From Streptomyces neyagawaensis (GTDB taxonomy: Bacteria > Actinomycetota > Actinomycetes > Streptomycetales > Streptomycetaceae): a stretch of DNA of 64,000 bases. Location of the stretch: assembly GCF_023516595.1 (NCBI RefSeq), contig NZ_JAMGBG010000057.1, forward strand, positions 28,087 through 92,086. Reading direction: 5' to 3'. Every line of letters begins with the position of its first letter. Within the stretch, counting starts at the first letter, position 1. The notes below the pieces were generated by a model. That model did no database searches. It saw only the letters and a list, made by a program, of their open reading frames with translations, and was not told the DNA's origin. Positions 34,465 through 42,211 of this stretch are shown piece by piece. The position numbers and the translations under genes are program-made.

Positions 34465-35403
34465 TCAGTGGCAGAGCTTCGCCTCGTGCTCCGCGTGTCC
34501 GCCGGGCTCCAGCTGGAACGTGCAGTGCTCGACGTCGAAGTGGTCGCCGATGCAGCCCTGAAGCTCGTGGAGCATCTTCTCGTTGCCGATCGCGTCGAGC
34601 GTGTCGGAGCCGACCACGACATGAGCCGACAGGACCGGCATGCCGGAGGTGATGGTCCAGGCGTGCAGGTCGTGGACGTCCTCGACGCCGGGCAGGGCGA
34701 GGATGTGGGCCCGCACCTCCGCCATGTCGACGTTCTTCGGCGCCGCCTCCAGCAGCACGTCCAGGGTCTCGCGCAGCAGCTTCACCGTGCGCGGCACGAT
34801 CATCACGCCGATGATCAGCGAGGCGATCGGGTCGGCGGCCTGCCAGCCCGTGAGCAGGATGACCACGGCGGAGACGATCACCGCCAGCGAGCCGAGCGCG
34901 TCGGCGGCCACCTCCAGGAAGGCGCCCCGGACGTTCAGGCTCTCCTTCTGGCCCCGCATCAGCAGGGTCAGCGAGATCATGTTGGCGACCAGGCCGATCG
35001 CACCGAACACGACGGTCAGTCCGCCCTGGGTGCCGACCGGTGTGATGAAACGCTGGATCGCCTCGAAGAGCACATAGCCGCCGACGCCGAGCAGCAGCAC
35101 ACAGTTGGCGAGGGCCGCGAGTATCTCGGCGCGGGCGTACCCGAAGGTGCGGTTGCCGCTCGGCGGACGGTTGGCGAAGTGGATGGCGAGGAGCGCCATG
35201 CCGAGGCCCACCGCGTCCGTCGCCATGTGCGCCGCGTCCGCGACGAGCGCGAGGGAGTCGGCGAGGACTCCGCCGACGATCTCGACCACCATGACGGTGA
35301 GCGTGATCGACAGCGCGATCCGCAGCCTCCCGCGGTACGCGGCTGCCGCCGTACCGCTGGTCGGCGCGTGATGCGCGTGCCCGTGATCGTGCCCAGCCCC
35401 CAT
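34465..35403 (-). CDS. zitB: Zinc exporter of the cation diffusion facilitator family
   Basis: A 312-residue CDF protein with six membrane segments. It has a His-rich N-terminus (HDHGHAHHAP) and a His-rich C-terminus. The transmembrane metal site is HMATD in TM2 and EVAAD in TM5, the CzcD-like variant of the H/D tetrad. The cytoplasmic domain contains GVEDVHDLHAWTI. It pumps Zn2+ out in exchange for protons. The symbol follows the S. coelicolor gene at this location (SCO6751), which is reported to be activated by Zur at high zinc. A Zur-box-like palindrome is present upstream. Confidence 0.88.
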   Translation of the reverse strand: MGAGHDHGHAHHAPTSGTAAAAYRGRLRIALSITLTVMVVEIVGGVLADSLALVADAAHMATDAVGLGMALLAIHFANRPPSGNRTFGYARAEILAALANCVLLLGVGGYVLFEAIQRFITPVGTQGGLTVVFGAIGLVANMISLTLLMRGQKESLNVRGAFLEVAADALGSLAVIVSAVVILLTGWQAADPIASLIIGVMIVPRTVKLLRETLDVLLEAAPKNVDMAEVRAHILALPGVEDVHDLHAWTITSGMPVLSAHVVVGSDTLDAIGNEKMLHELQGCIGDHFDVEHCTFQLEPGGHAEHEAKLCH

Positions 35404-35484
35404 GGAATCCGCCCTTCCGCGTCCGTGTGTCCGGCTCCGGGATCACAGTCAACTACGGGCGGGGGGTATACGGCAACGCGGCAC

Positions 35485-35499
35485 TGAACACCGTTGTCA
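35485..35499. promoter_or_regulatory. Putative Zur box upstream of zitB
   Basis: Read toward zitB the sequence is TGACAACGGTGTTCA, matching the Streptomyces Zur consensus TGAAAATGATTTTCA at 11 of 15 positions with both TGA/TCA ends intact. It lies about 80 bp upstream of the zitB start. Zur activation of zitB is established in S. coelicolor from memory; this site assignment is inference. Confidence 0.5.
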
Positions 35500-35505
35500 T
35501 ATGCT

Positions 35506-35534
35506 CTGACCTGCGGAAACGATCCGCAGGTCAG
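35506..35534 (-). terminator. Terminator of galE
   Basis: A perfect 12-bp stem CTGACCTGCGGA with loop AACGA, ending 8 bp from the galE stop codon on the downstream side of that gene. It would also insulate zitB from galE transcription. Confidence 0.85.
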
Positions 35535-35541
35535 GGCGGTG

Positions 35542-36531
35542 TCATGAGCGGGGGTTCGGTCGGAGACCGCGGTGCAGGCACCAGCCCGCCCAAGCCGACT
35601 CGACCATCTCGCGCACCCCGTGCCGGGCCGTCCAGCCCAGTTCCCGCTCGGCCAGCGAGGCCGAGGCGACGGCGCGCGGCGCGTCCCCGGGGCGCCGGGG
35701 TTCGACGAGCGCGGGCCGGCGGTCGCCGGTCACCTCGCCTACGAGCGTGATCAGCTCGCGCACCGACACGCCCTCGCCCCGTCCGATGTTCACGGTGAGG
35801 TCGCCGGTCGCGCCCTCCGTCGTGAGCCGCCTGACCGCGGCGAGGTGCGCCTCCGCGAGGTCGGCGACATGGATGTAGTCGCGGATGCAGGTGCCGTCCG
35901 GGGTCGGGTAGTCGTCGCCGAAGATACGGGGCGCCTCGTCACGGGTGAGGCGGTCGAAGACCATCGGGATCACGTTGAAGACACCGGTGTCGGCGAGCGC
36001 GGGTTCGGCGGCGCCGGCCACATTGAAGTAGCGCAGGCACACGGTGGCCATCCCGTGCGCCCGGCCTGCCGCGCGGACCAGCCACTCACCCGTGAGTTTG
36101 GTCTCGCCGTAGGGGCTCATCGGCGCGCAGGGGGTGTCCTCCGTGATGAGGTCCACATCCGGGTTGCCGTACACGGCGGCGGAGGAGGAGAACAGGAACC
36201 GCCGCACGCCCGCACCCGCCGCCGCTTCCAGGAGCGTGGCCAGTCCGCCCACGTTCTCCTGGTAGTAGCGCGTCGGCTGGGCCACCGACTCGCCGACCTG
36301 CTTGCGGGCCGCCAGGTGCACCACACCGGTCACGGCGTGCTCGGCGAGGGTCCGCTTCAGGAGGTCGCCGTCCAGGGCCGAGCCGTGGACGAGCGGGATG
36401 CGGTCGGGGAGGCGGCCGGGGACACCGGCCGAGAGGTCGTCCAGTACGACCACCCGTTCTCCGGCGTCGGCCAGGGCCCTCGCCACGTGTGCGCCGATAT
36501 ATCCGGCTCCGCCTGTGATCAGCCAAGTCAT
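35542..36531 (-). CDS. galE: UDP-glucose 4-epimerase
   Basis: A 329-residue extended SDR. NAD-binding motif WLITGGAGYIGAHVARAL, substrate and catalytic SSSAAVYG (Ser) with SPYGETKLTGEW (Tyr-x3-Lys), and the NIGRGEGVSVRELI region are present. It interconverts UDP-glucose and UDP-galactose. ATG 36531 (MTWLITGG) is chosen, with AGG five bases before it; a GTG two codons earlier is the alternative. It diverges from a polyol-phosphate/glycan operon and could supply UDP-galactose to it. A terminator 8 bp beyond the stop makes it monocistronic. Confidence 0.93.
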   Translation of the reverse strand: MTWLITGGAGYIGAHVARALADAGERVVVLDDLSAGVPGRLPDRIPLVHGSALDGDLLKRTLAEHAVTGVVHLAARKQVGESVAQPTRYYQENVGGLATLLEAAAGAGVRRFLFSSSAAVYGNPDVDLITEDTPCAPMSPYGETKLTGEWLVRAAGRAHGMATVCLRYFNVAGAAEPALADTGVFNVIPMVFDRLTRDEAPRIFGDDYPTPDGTCIRDYIHVADLAEAHLAAVRRLTTEGATGDLTVNIGRGEGVSVRELITLVGEVTGDRRPALVEPRRPGDAPRAVASASLAERELGWTARHGVREMVESAWAGWCLHRGLRPNPRS

Positions 36532-36870
36532 GGGCACCTACCTTAACCGGGCTCCCGGAATCACGCTGATGTTTTCTGTTGAGTGATGGTGGAATTTGTT
36601 GAACCCGGTGTGCTGGAGTGCGGGCTCCGCCGTATATCGCCTATGAGCTGATATGCGAACCGGAGTTTGTGGCGTGACCCTCGGATCCCCGATGATGATC
36701 GCGGCGGAGCCCAGCAGGCCCACTTGATCGGGCCGTGAACGGGCGGTGAATCCTCGTTTCCCTTCATCCGATAACCTCTGCCGACACGCCGCCGGGCCGT
36801 AGCGGGCCGGGGCGTCCCCACCACGCACATGCCCGGCGCGGTCGCGTCGGCACCCAGGGAGTGAGTTCGT
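36532..36870. other. Divergent promoter region of galE and the CDP-alcohol operon
   Basis: 339 bp without a gene, noticeably richer in A and T than its surroundings between about 36560 and 36780. It should hold two divergent promoters. On the plus strand CCGATAAC at 36767-36774 resembles the -10 of whiG-type promoters (GCCGATAA), but the matching TAAA upstream is poor. A ribosome binding site (AGGGAG, 36856-36861) precedes the next gene. No palindrome of operator quality was found. Confidence 0.35.
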
Positions 36871-38676
36871 CTGTCGACCGCCATCCTCACCGGTCAGCCG
36901 GTCCCCGGATCGTCGCTGGAGGGCGATCTGCGGTCGCTCGGCTTCGACGTGCGGGTCGCCTCCGACGCCGGTGACGCCGAGACGCTCCTGGCCACCGTCC
37001 CCGCCGGTCAGCGGGTCGCGATCGTCGACGCCCGGTTCGTGGGGCACGTGCACGCACTGCGCCTCGGCCTCACCGACCCCCGCTTCGACGCCGCCGCCCT
37101 GCCGGGCGCCGTCACCGTGCGGCCCGCCGCCCGCCAGGCCCTCAGCCGCGCGCTGGCCCGCGAGAACTCCGACGCGAGCGGCAGCACCGCCGTCGCCGTC
37201 GACAATGTCGCCGACCGGGTGGTCGCCGCCCTCGACGCCGACGGCGTCGCCCTGCACCGGCCCGACCTCGGCACCCTGGTCGCCGTCGTCCCCACCGACC
37301 CCCAGACCCGCAACGAGGCCCGCCAGGCGGTCGCCGCCGTCGATGACGAGGCCGTACGGCTGCGGACGGCCGTGAAGTCCCGCGACGGGTTCTTCACCAC
37401 GCACTTCATCAGCCCCTACTCCCGCTACCTCGCCCGCTGGTGCGCCCGCCGCGGCCTCACCCCGAACCAGGTCACCACCGCCTCGCTGATCACCGCCCTG
37501 ATCGCGGCGGGCTGCGCGGCCACCGGCACCCGCGGTGGCTTCGTCGCCGCCGGCCTGCTCCTGATCTTCTCCTTCGTCCTCGACTGCACCGACGGCCAGC
37601 TGGCCCGCTACTCGCTGCAGTACTCGACGCTCGGCGCCTGGCTCGACGCCACCTTCGACCGCGCCAAGGAGTACGCCTACTACGCGGGCCTCGCACTCGG
37701 CGCCGCCCGCGGCGGCGACGATGTATGGGCGCTCGCGCTCGGCGCGATGGTCCTCCAGACCTGCCGCCACGTCGTCGACTTCTCCTTCAACGAGGCGAAC
37801 CACGACGCCACCGCCAACACCAGCCCCACCGCGGCCCTCTCCGACAAACTCGACAGCGTCGGCTGGACGGTGTGGGTGCGCCGGATGATCGTGCTGCCCA
37901 TCGGCGAGCGCTGGGCGATGATCGCCGTCCTCACGGCGGTCACCACCCCCCGGATCACCTTCTACGCGCTGCTCATCGGCTGCGCCTTCGCCGCGACCTA
38001 CACCACAGCGGGCCGCGTGCTGCGCTCGCTGACCCGCAAGGCACAGCGCACCGACCGGGCGGCGCAGGCGCTGGCGGACCTCGCGGACACCGGCCCGCTC
38101 GCCGAGGCGCTGGCCCGGCTCCTGCCGGGCCCCCCGCGCAAGACGGCACTGCTCAGCGCGGCCTTCGGGGCCGTGGCCGTGGTGACCGCCGCCTGGGTCT
38201 GGGGCCCGTCCTGGCCGGTCGTCGCCATGGCCGCCCTGTATGTCGGGCTGTCGGCGGAAGCCGTCGAGCGCTCCCTCAAGGGCGCTCTGGACTGGCTGAT
38301 TCCTCCGCTGTTCCGCGCCGCCGAGTACGGGACCGTACTGGTACTGGCGGTCAAAGCCGATGTGAACGGAGCCCTTCCCGCGGCTTTCGGGCTGGTGGCG
38401 GCCGTCGCCTACCATCACTACGACACGGTGTACCGCATCCGCGGTGACGCCGGCGCGCCGCCGCGGTGGCTCGTGCGGGTGATCGGCGGTCACGAAGGCA
38501 GGACGCTGCTGGTCACCGTTCTGGCCGCGCTGCTCGCGCCCACAGATTTCAAGGTCGCGCTCACGGTGCTCGCCGTGGCCGTGGCGCTCGTGGTGCTCCT
38601 CGAGAGCATCCGCTTCTGGGTGACCGCCCATAAAACCGGCGCACCCGCCGTACACGATGAAGGAGAACCCGCATGA
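36871..38676 (+). CDS. DUF5941-type protein with CDP-alcohol phosphotransferase domain
   Basis: A 601-residue membrane enzyme. Residues about 1-150 form a soluble alpha/beta domain, likely a degenerate nucleotidyltransferase. Then come DGFFTTHFISPYSRYLARW, RGLTPNQVTTASL and the complete CDP-alcohol motif DCTDGQLAR with G-x3-D-x3-D (GAWLDATFD), followed by about ten membrane segments. The layout recalls bifunctional CTP:inositol-phosphate cytidylyltransferase/phosphotransferases. The family-typical N-terminus STAILTGQPVPGS is preceded by CTG 36871, which has AGGGAG nine bases upstream; the next GTG (36949) has no such site and would cut into the domain. It heads a seven-gene operon and overlaps the next gene by 4 bp. 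Confidence 0.82.
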   Translation: MSTAILTGQPVPGSSLEGDLRSLGFDVRVASDAGDAETLLATVPAGQRVAIVDARFVGHVHALRLGLTDPRFDAAALPGAVTVRPAARQALSRALARENSDASGSTAVAVDNVADRVVAALDADGVALHRPDLGTLVAVVPTDPQTRNEARQAVAAVDDEAVRLRTAVKSRDGFFTTHFISPYSRYLARWCARRGLTPNQVTTASLITALIAAGCAATGTRGGFVAAGLLLIFSFVLDCTDGQLARYSLQYSTLGAWLDATFDRAKEYAYYAGLALGAARGGDDVWALALGAMVLQTCRHVVDFSFNEANHDATANTSPTAALSDKLDSVGWTVWVRRMIVLPIGERWAMIAVLTAVTTPRITFYALLIGCAFAATYTTAGRVLRSLTRKAQRTDRAAQALADLADTGPLAEALARLLPGPPRKTALLSAAFGAVAVVTAAWVWGPSWPVVAMAALYVGLSAEAVERSLKGALDWLIPPLFRAAEYGTVLVLAVKADVNGALPAAFGLVAAVAYHHYDTVYRIRGDAGAPPRWLVRVIGGHEGRTLLVTVLAALLAPTDFKVALTVLAVAVALVVLLESIRFWVTAHKTGAPAVHDEGEPA

Positions 38677-39425
38677 TCGGCCTCGTGCTGGCGGCCGGCG
38701 CCGGACGGCGTCTTCGCCCCTACACCGACACCCTGCCCAAGGCTCTGGTGCCGGTCGGCCCCGAGGGGAACGAGGACAGCCTGACCGTTCTCGACCTCAC
38801 TCTCGGCAACTTCGCCGAGATCGGCCTGACCGAGGTCGCGATCATCGTCGGTTACCGCAAGGAGGCCGTCTACGAGCGCCGCGAGGCGCTGGAGCAGAAG
38901 TACGGCCTGAAGATCACCCTGATCGACAACGACAAGGCCGAGGAGTGGAACAACGCCTACTCCCTGTGGTGCGGCCGTGACGCCATCAAGCACTCGGTGA
39001 TCCTCGCCAACGGCGACACCGTGCACCCGGTCTCCGTCGAGAAGACCCTGCTCGCCGCACGTGGCGGCGACAAGAAGATCATCCTCGCCCTCGACACGGT
39101 GAAGTCCCTCGCCGACGAGGAGATGAAGGTCGTCGTCGGTCCCGAGGGTGGCATGACGAAGATCACCAAGCTGATGGACCCGGCCGAGGCGACCGGCGAG
39201 TACATCGGCGTCACCCTCATCGAGGGCGAGGCCGCCGACGAGCTGGCTGACGCCCTGAAGACGGTCTTCGAGACGGACCCGCAGCAGTTCTACGAGCACG
39301 GCTACCAGGAGCTCGTGAACCGCGGCTTCCGTATCGACGTGGCCCCCATCGGCGACGTCAAGTGGGTCGAGATCGACAACCACGACGACCTCGCCAAGGG
39401 ACGTGAGATCGCGTGCCAGTACTGA
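38673..39425 (+). CDS. LicC-like nucleotidyltransferase (alcohol-phosphate cytidylyltransferase)
   Basis: A 250-residue sugar-nucleotide-type transferase. The NTP-binding loop is LVLAAGAGRRLRPYTDTLPKAL, then IIVGYRKE, NNAYSLWCGRD and ILANGDTV (metal Asp). The NAYSLW segment is shared with LicC-type phosphocholine cytidylyltransferases and inositol-1-phosphate cytidylyltransferases, so the substrate is more likely an alcohol phosphate than a sugar-1-phosphate. It overlaps the previous gene by 4 bp and the next by 13 bp. With the dehydrogenase that follows, sn-glycerol-1-phosphate is a logical substrate (inference). Confidence 0.85.
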   Translation: MIGLVLAAGAGRRLRPYTDTLPKALVPVGPEGNEDSLTVLDLTLGNFAEIGLTEVAIIVGYRKEAVYERREALEQKYGLKITLIDNDKAEEWNNAYSLWCGRDAIKHSVILANGDTVHPVSVEKTLLAARGGDKKIILALDTVKSLADEEMKVVVGPEGGMTKITKLMDPAEATGEYIGVTLIEGEAADELADALKTVFETDPQQFYEHGYQELVNRGFRIDVAPIGDVKWVEIDNHDDLAKGREIACQY

Positions 39426-40477
39426 CGAGGCTCATCCCCTCGCCGGTCGTCGTGGACATCCGTCCCGGCGCGCTCGATGATCTGGCGACGATCCTGTCGG
39501 ACCAGCGCATCGCGCCGTCGGGCCGGCTGGCCTTCGCGATCAGCTCCGGCTCCGGCGCGGCGCTGCGCGACCGATTCGCTCCCGCGTTTCCGGAGGCGGA
39601 CTGGTTCTGCGACGCCGACGGCACCATCGACGGGGCGGTACGGCTCGCCGACTCGATCAAGAAGGGCGGCCACTACGACGCCGTGGTCGGGCTCGGCGGC
39701 GGCAAGGTCATCGACTGCGCCAAGTACGCCGCGGCCCGTGTGGGCCTGCCGCTGGTCGCCGTCGCCACCAACCTCGCCAACGACGGCCTGTGCTCCCCGG
39801 TCGCCACGCTCGACAACGACGCGGGCCGCGGCTCCTACGGTGTGCCGAACCCCATCGGGATCGTCATCGACCTCGATGTCATCCGTGAGGCCCCGGTGCG
39901 CTTCGTGCGGGCCGGCATCGGCGATGTGATCTGCAAGATCTCCGCCGTGGCCGACTGGGAGCTGTCCAGCCGCGAGACCGGCGAGAAGGTCGACGGACTG
40001 GCCGCCGCGATGGCCCGCCAGGCAGCCGAGGCCGTGCTCCGCCACCCCGGCGGCGTCGGTGACGACGACTTCCTGACGACCCTGTCCGAGTCCCTCGTGC
40101 TGTGCGGGATCTCCATGTCCGTGGCCGGCGACAGCCGTCCCGCCTCGGGCGCCTGCCACGAGATCAGCCACGCCTTCGACCTCAGCTTCCCCAAGCGCAA
40201 CGCGCTCCACGGCGAGCAGTGCGGACTGGGCGGCGCCTTCGCCACGTTCCTGCGGGGCGACAAGGAGATCGCCGGGCAGATGACCGAGGTCCTCAGGCAC
40301 CACGGACTGCCCGTCCTCCCGGAGGAGATCGGCTTCACCATCGACGAGTTCGTCAAGGTCGTGGAGTTCGCGCCGCAGACCCGGCCGGGCCGGTACACCA
40401 TCCTCGAGCACCTCGAACTGAGCACCGAGCAGATCAAGGACGCATACGCCGACTATGCCAAAGCCATCGGTAGCTGA
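39413..40477 (+). CDS. Glycerol-1-phosphate dehydrogenase-like enzyme (Fe-ADH/AraM-EgsA group)
   Basis: A 354-residue NAD(P)-dependent dehydrogenase. It shows GLGGGKVIDCAKYAA (dinucleotide loop), ATNLANDGLCSPVATL (compare SHDGIASP of archaeal G1P dehydrogenase), and the metal ligands in AGIGDVICK, GACHEISHAF and LHGEQCGLG. This is the pattern of sn-glycerol-1-phosphate dehydrogenases such as archaeal EgsA and Bacillus AraM, which reduce dihydroxyacetone phosphate. GTG 39413 overlaps the previous gene by 13 bp. Dehydroquinate synthase and glycerol dehydrogenase are related, but the motifs favour the G1P group. Confidence 0.85.
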   Translation: MPVLTRLIPSPVVVDIRPGALDDLATILSDQRIAPSGRLAFAISSGSGAALRDRFAPAFPEADWFCDADGTIDGAVRLADSIKKGGHYDAVVGLGGGKVIDCAKYAAARVGLPLVAVATNLANDGLCSPVATLDNDAGRGSYGVPNPIGIVIDLDVIREAPVRFVRAGIGDVICKISAVADWELSSRETGEKVDGLAAAMARQAAEAVLRHPGGVGDDDFLTTLSESLVLCGISMSVAGDSRPASGACHEISHAFDLSFPKRNALHGEQCGLGGAFATFLRGDKEIAGQMTEVLRHHGLPVLPEEIGFTIDEFVKVVEFAPQTRPGRYTILEHLELSTEQIKDAYADYAKAIGS

Positions 40478-41234
40478 GCTCCGACCGGTCGTCCACCCCC
40501 CGGGTGTGAAGGACCGGCGGAGCGGTGAGCACTGGGCCGGCCGGCTCTACATGCGCGAAATCTCCCTGCGCATAGACCGGCACCTGGTGAACACCCGGGT
40601 CACGCCCAACCAGCTGACCTACCTGATGACCGTCTTCGGCGTCCTCGCCGCCCCGGCGCTGCTCGTCCCGGGCATCTGGGGCGCCGTCCTCGGTGTGCTG
40701 ATGGTCCAGCTGTACCTGTTGTTCGACTGCGTCGACGGGGAGATCGCCCGCTGGCGCAAGCAGTACTCGATCGCCGGCGTCTATGTGGACCGGGTCGGTG
40801 CTTACCTCTGCGACGCGGCCGTGCTCGTCGGCTTCGGCCTGCGCGCCGCCGACCTGTGGGGTGCCGGCCGGATCGACTGGCTGTGGGCCTTCCTCGGTAC
40901 CCTCGCCGCTCTCGGCGCCATCCTGATCAAGGCGGAGACGGACCTCGTCGGGGTGGCCCGGCACCAGACCGGGAAGCCGCCGGTCCAGGAGTCGGCCTCG
41001 GTGCCCCGCTCCTCCGGCATGGCCCTGGCCCGCCGGGCCGCCGCCGCGCTCAAGTTCCACCGGCTGATCCTCGGGGTCGAGGCCTCCCTGCTGGTCCTGG
41101 TCCTCGCGATCGTCGACCAGATCCGGGGCGACCTCTTCTACTCCCGGCTCGGCGTCGCCGTCCTCGCGGGCATCGCCCTGCTGCAGACCCTGCTGCACCT
41201 GGTGTCCATCCTCGCCTCCAGCAGGCTGAAGTGA
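40455..41234 (+). CDS. CDP-alcohol phosphotransferase family membrane protein with altered motif
   Basis: A 259-residue membrane protein with a cytoplasmic N-terminus (HWAGRLYMREISLRIDRHL), NTRVTPNQLTYLM and about six membrane helices. The CDP-alcohol signature is DCVDGEIAR followed by GVYVDRVGA. The first three aspartates are present, but the last Asp, usually the catalytic base, is Ala. The DRVGxY variant may mark a subfamily with another base or a changed reaction. It overlaps the dehydrogenase gene by 23 bp and the glycosyltransferase by 4 bp, so it is firmly in the operon. Confidence 0.85.
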   Translation: MPKPSVAELRPVVHPPGVKDRRSGEHWAGRLYMREISLRIDRHLVNTRVTPNQLTYLMTVFGVLAAPALLVPGIWGAVLGVLMVQLYLLFDCVDGEIARWRKQYSIAGVYVDRVGAYLCDAAVLVGFGLRAADLWGAGRIDWLWAFLGTLAALGAILIKAETDLVGVARHQTGKPPVQESASVPRSSGMALARRAAAALKFHRLILGVEASLLVLVLAIVDQIRGDLFYSRLGVAVLAGIALLQTLLHLVSILASSRLK

Positions 41235-42115
41235 GCGGCGGCATGAAGGTCGGCGCGGTCATCATCACCATGGGCAACCGCCCCGACGAACTCCGCGCCC
41301 TCCTCGACTCGGTCGCCAAGCAGGAGGGCGACCGGGTCGAGGTGGTCGTCGTCGGCAACGGCTCACCCGTCCCCGACGTCCCCGAGGGCGTGAAGACGGT
41401 CGAGCTGCCGGAGAACCTCGGCATCCCCGGCGGCCGCAACGTCGGCATCGAGGCGTTCGGCCCCGGCGGCCGGGACGTCGACGTCCTGCTCTTCCTGGAC
41501 GACGACGGTCTGCTCGCCCACCACGACACCGCCGAACTGTGCCGCACGGCCTTCGAGGCCGACCCCCGGCTCGGCATCATCAGCTTCCGCATCGCCGACC
41601 CCGAGACCGGCGAGACCCAGCGGCGCCATGTGCCCCGGCTGCGCGCCTCCGACCCGATGCGCTCCTCCCGGGTCACCACGTTCCTCGGCGGCGCCAACGC
41701 CGTACGCACCCGGGTCTTCGCCGAAGTGGGCGGGCTCCCGGACGAGTTCTTCTACGCGCACGAGGAAACCGACCTGGCATGGCGGGCCCTCGACGCGGGC
41801 TGGATGATCGACTACCGGTCCGACATGGTGCTGTACCACCCCACGACCGCGCCCTCCCGGCACGCGGTCTACCACCGCATGGTCGCCCGCAACCGCGTCT
41901 GGCTCGCCCGCCGCAACCTGCCCGCGCCACTCGTCCCCGTCTACCTCGGCGTCTGGCTGCTGCTGACACTGCTCCGCAAGCCCTCGGGCCCGGCGCTGAA
42001 GGCCTGGTTCGGCGGTTTCAAGGAGGGCTGGACGAGCGCCTGCGGTCCCCGCCGGCCCATGAAGTGGCGTACGGTGTGGCGCCTGACCCGACTGGGACGA
42101 CCTCCCGTCATCTGA
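41231..42115 (+). CDS. Family 2 glycosyltransferase
   Basis: A GT-A fold enzyme of 294 residues from GTG 41231, or 290 from ATG 41243. VGAVIITMGNRPDELRALLDSV opens the nucleotide-sugar domain. LLFLDDDG is the metal-binding DxD-type motif, FLGGANAVRTRVFAEVGGLPDEFF and HEETDLAWRAL are the acceptor and catalytic-base blocks seen in rhamnosyl/galactosyl GT2 enzymes. The C-terminal hydrophobic stretch PLVPVYLGVWLLLTLL suggests membrane association. GTG 41231 is chosen because it gives a GTGA overlap with the previous stop. The donor could be UDP-galactose from the divergent galE. Confidence 0.88.
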   Translation: MSGGMKVGAVIITMGNRPDELRALLDSVAKQEGDRVEVVVVGNGSPVPDVPEGVKTVELPENLGIPGGRNVGIEAFGPGGRDVDVLLFLDDDGLLAHHDTAELCRTAFEADPRLGIISFRIADPETGETQRRHVPRLRASDPMRSSRVTTFLGGANAVRTRVFAEVGGLPDEFFYAHEETDLAWRALDAGWMIDYRSDMVLYHPTTAPSRHAVYHRMVARNRVWLARRNLPAPLVPVYLGVWLLLTLLRKPSGPALKAWFGGFKEGWTSACGPRRPMKWRTVWRLTRLGRPPVI

Positions 42116-42211
42116 CAAGCTCGATATCTGAGAGCATGCGGCGGTACCCGGTCCCAGGTTTCCGCCTCGGCCCGACCAGGCTGCGCACTTTGAGGACGAA
42201 AGTATCCATTT

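Noticed and set aside
36767..36774. SigmaWhiG-type promoter before the CDP-alcohol operon
   Set aside because: The -10-like CCGATAAC is suggestive, but the required TAAA at about 15 bp upstream is not present.
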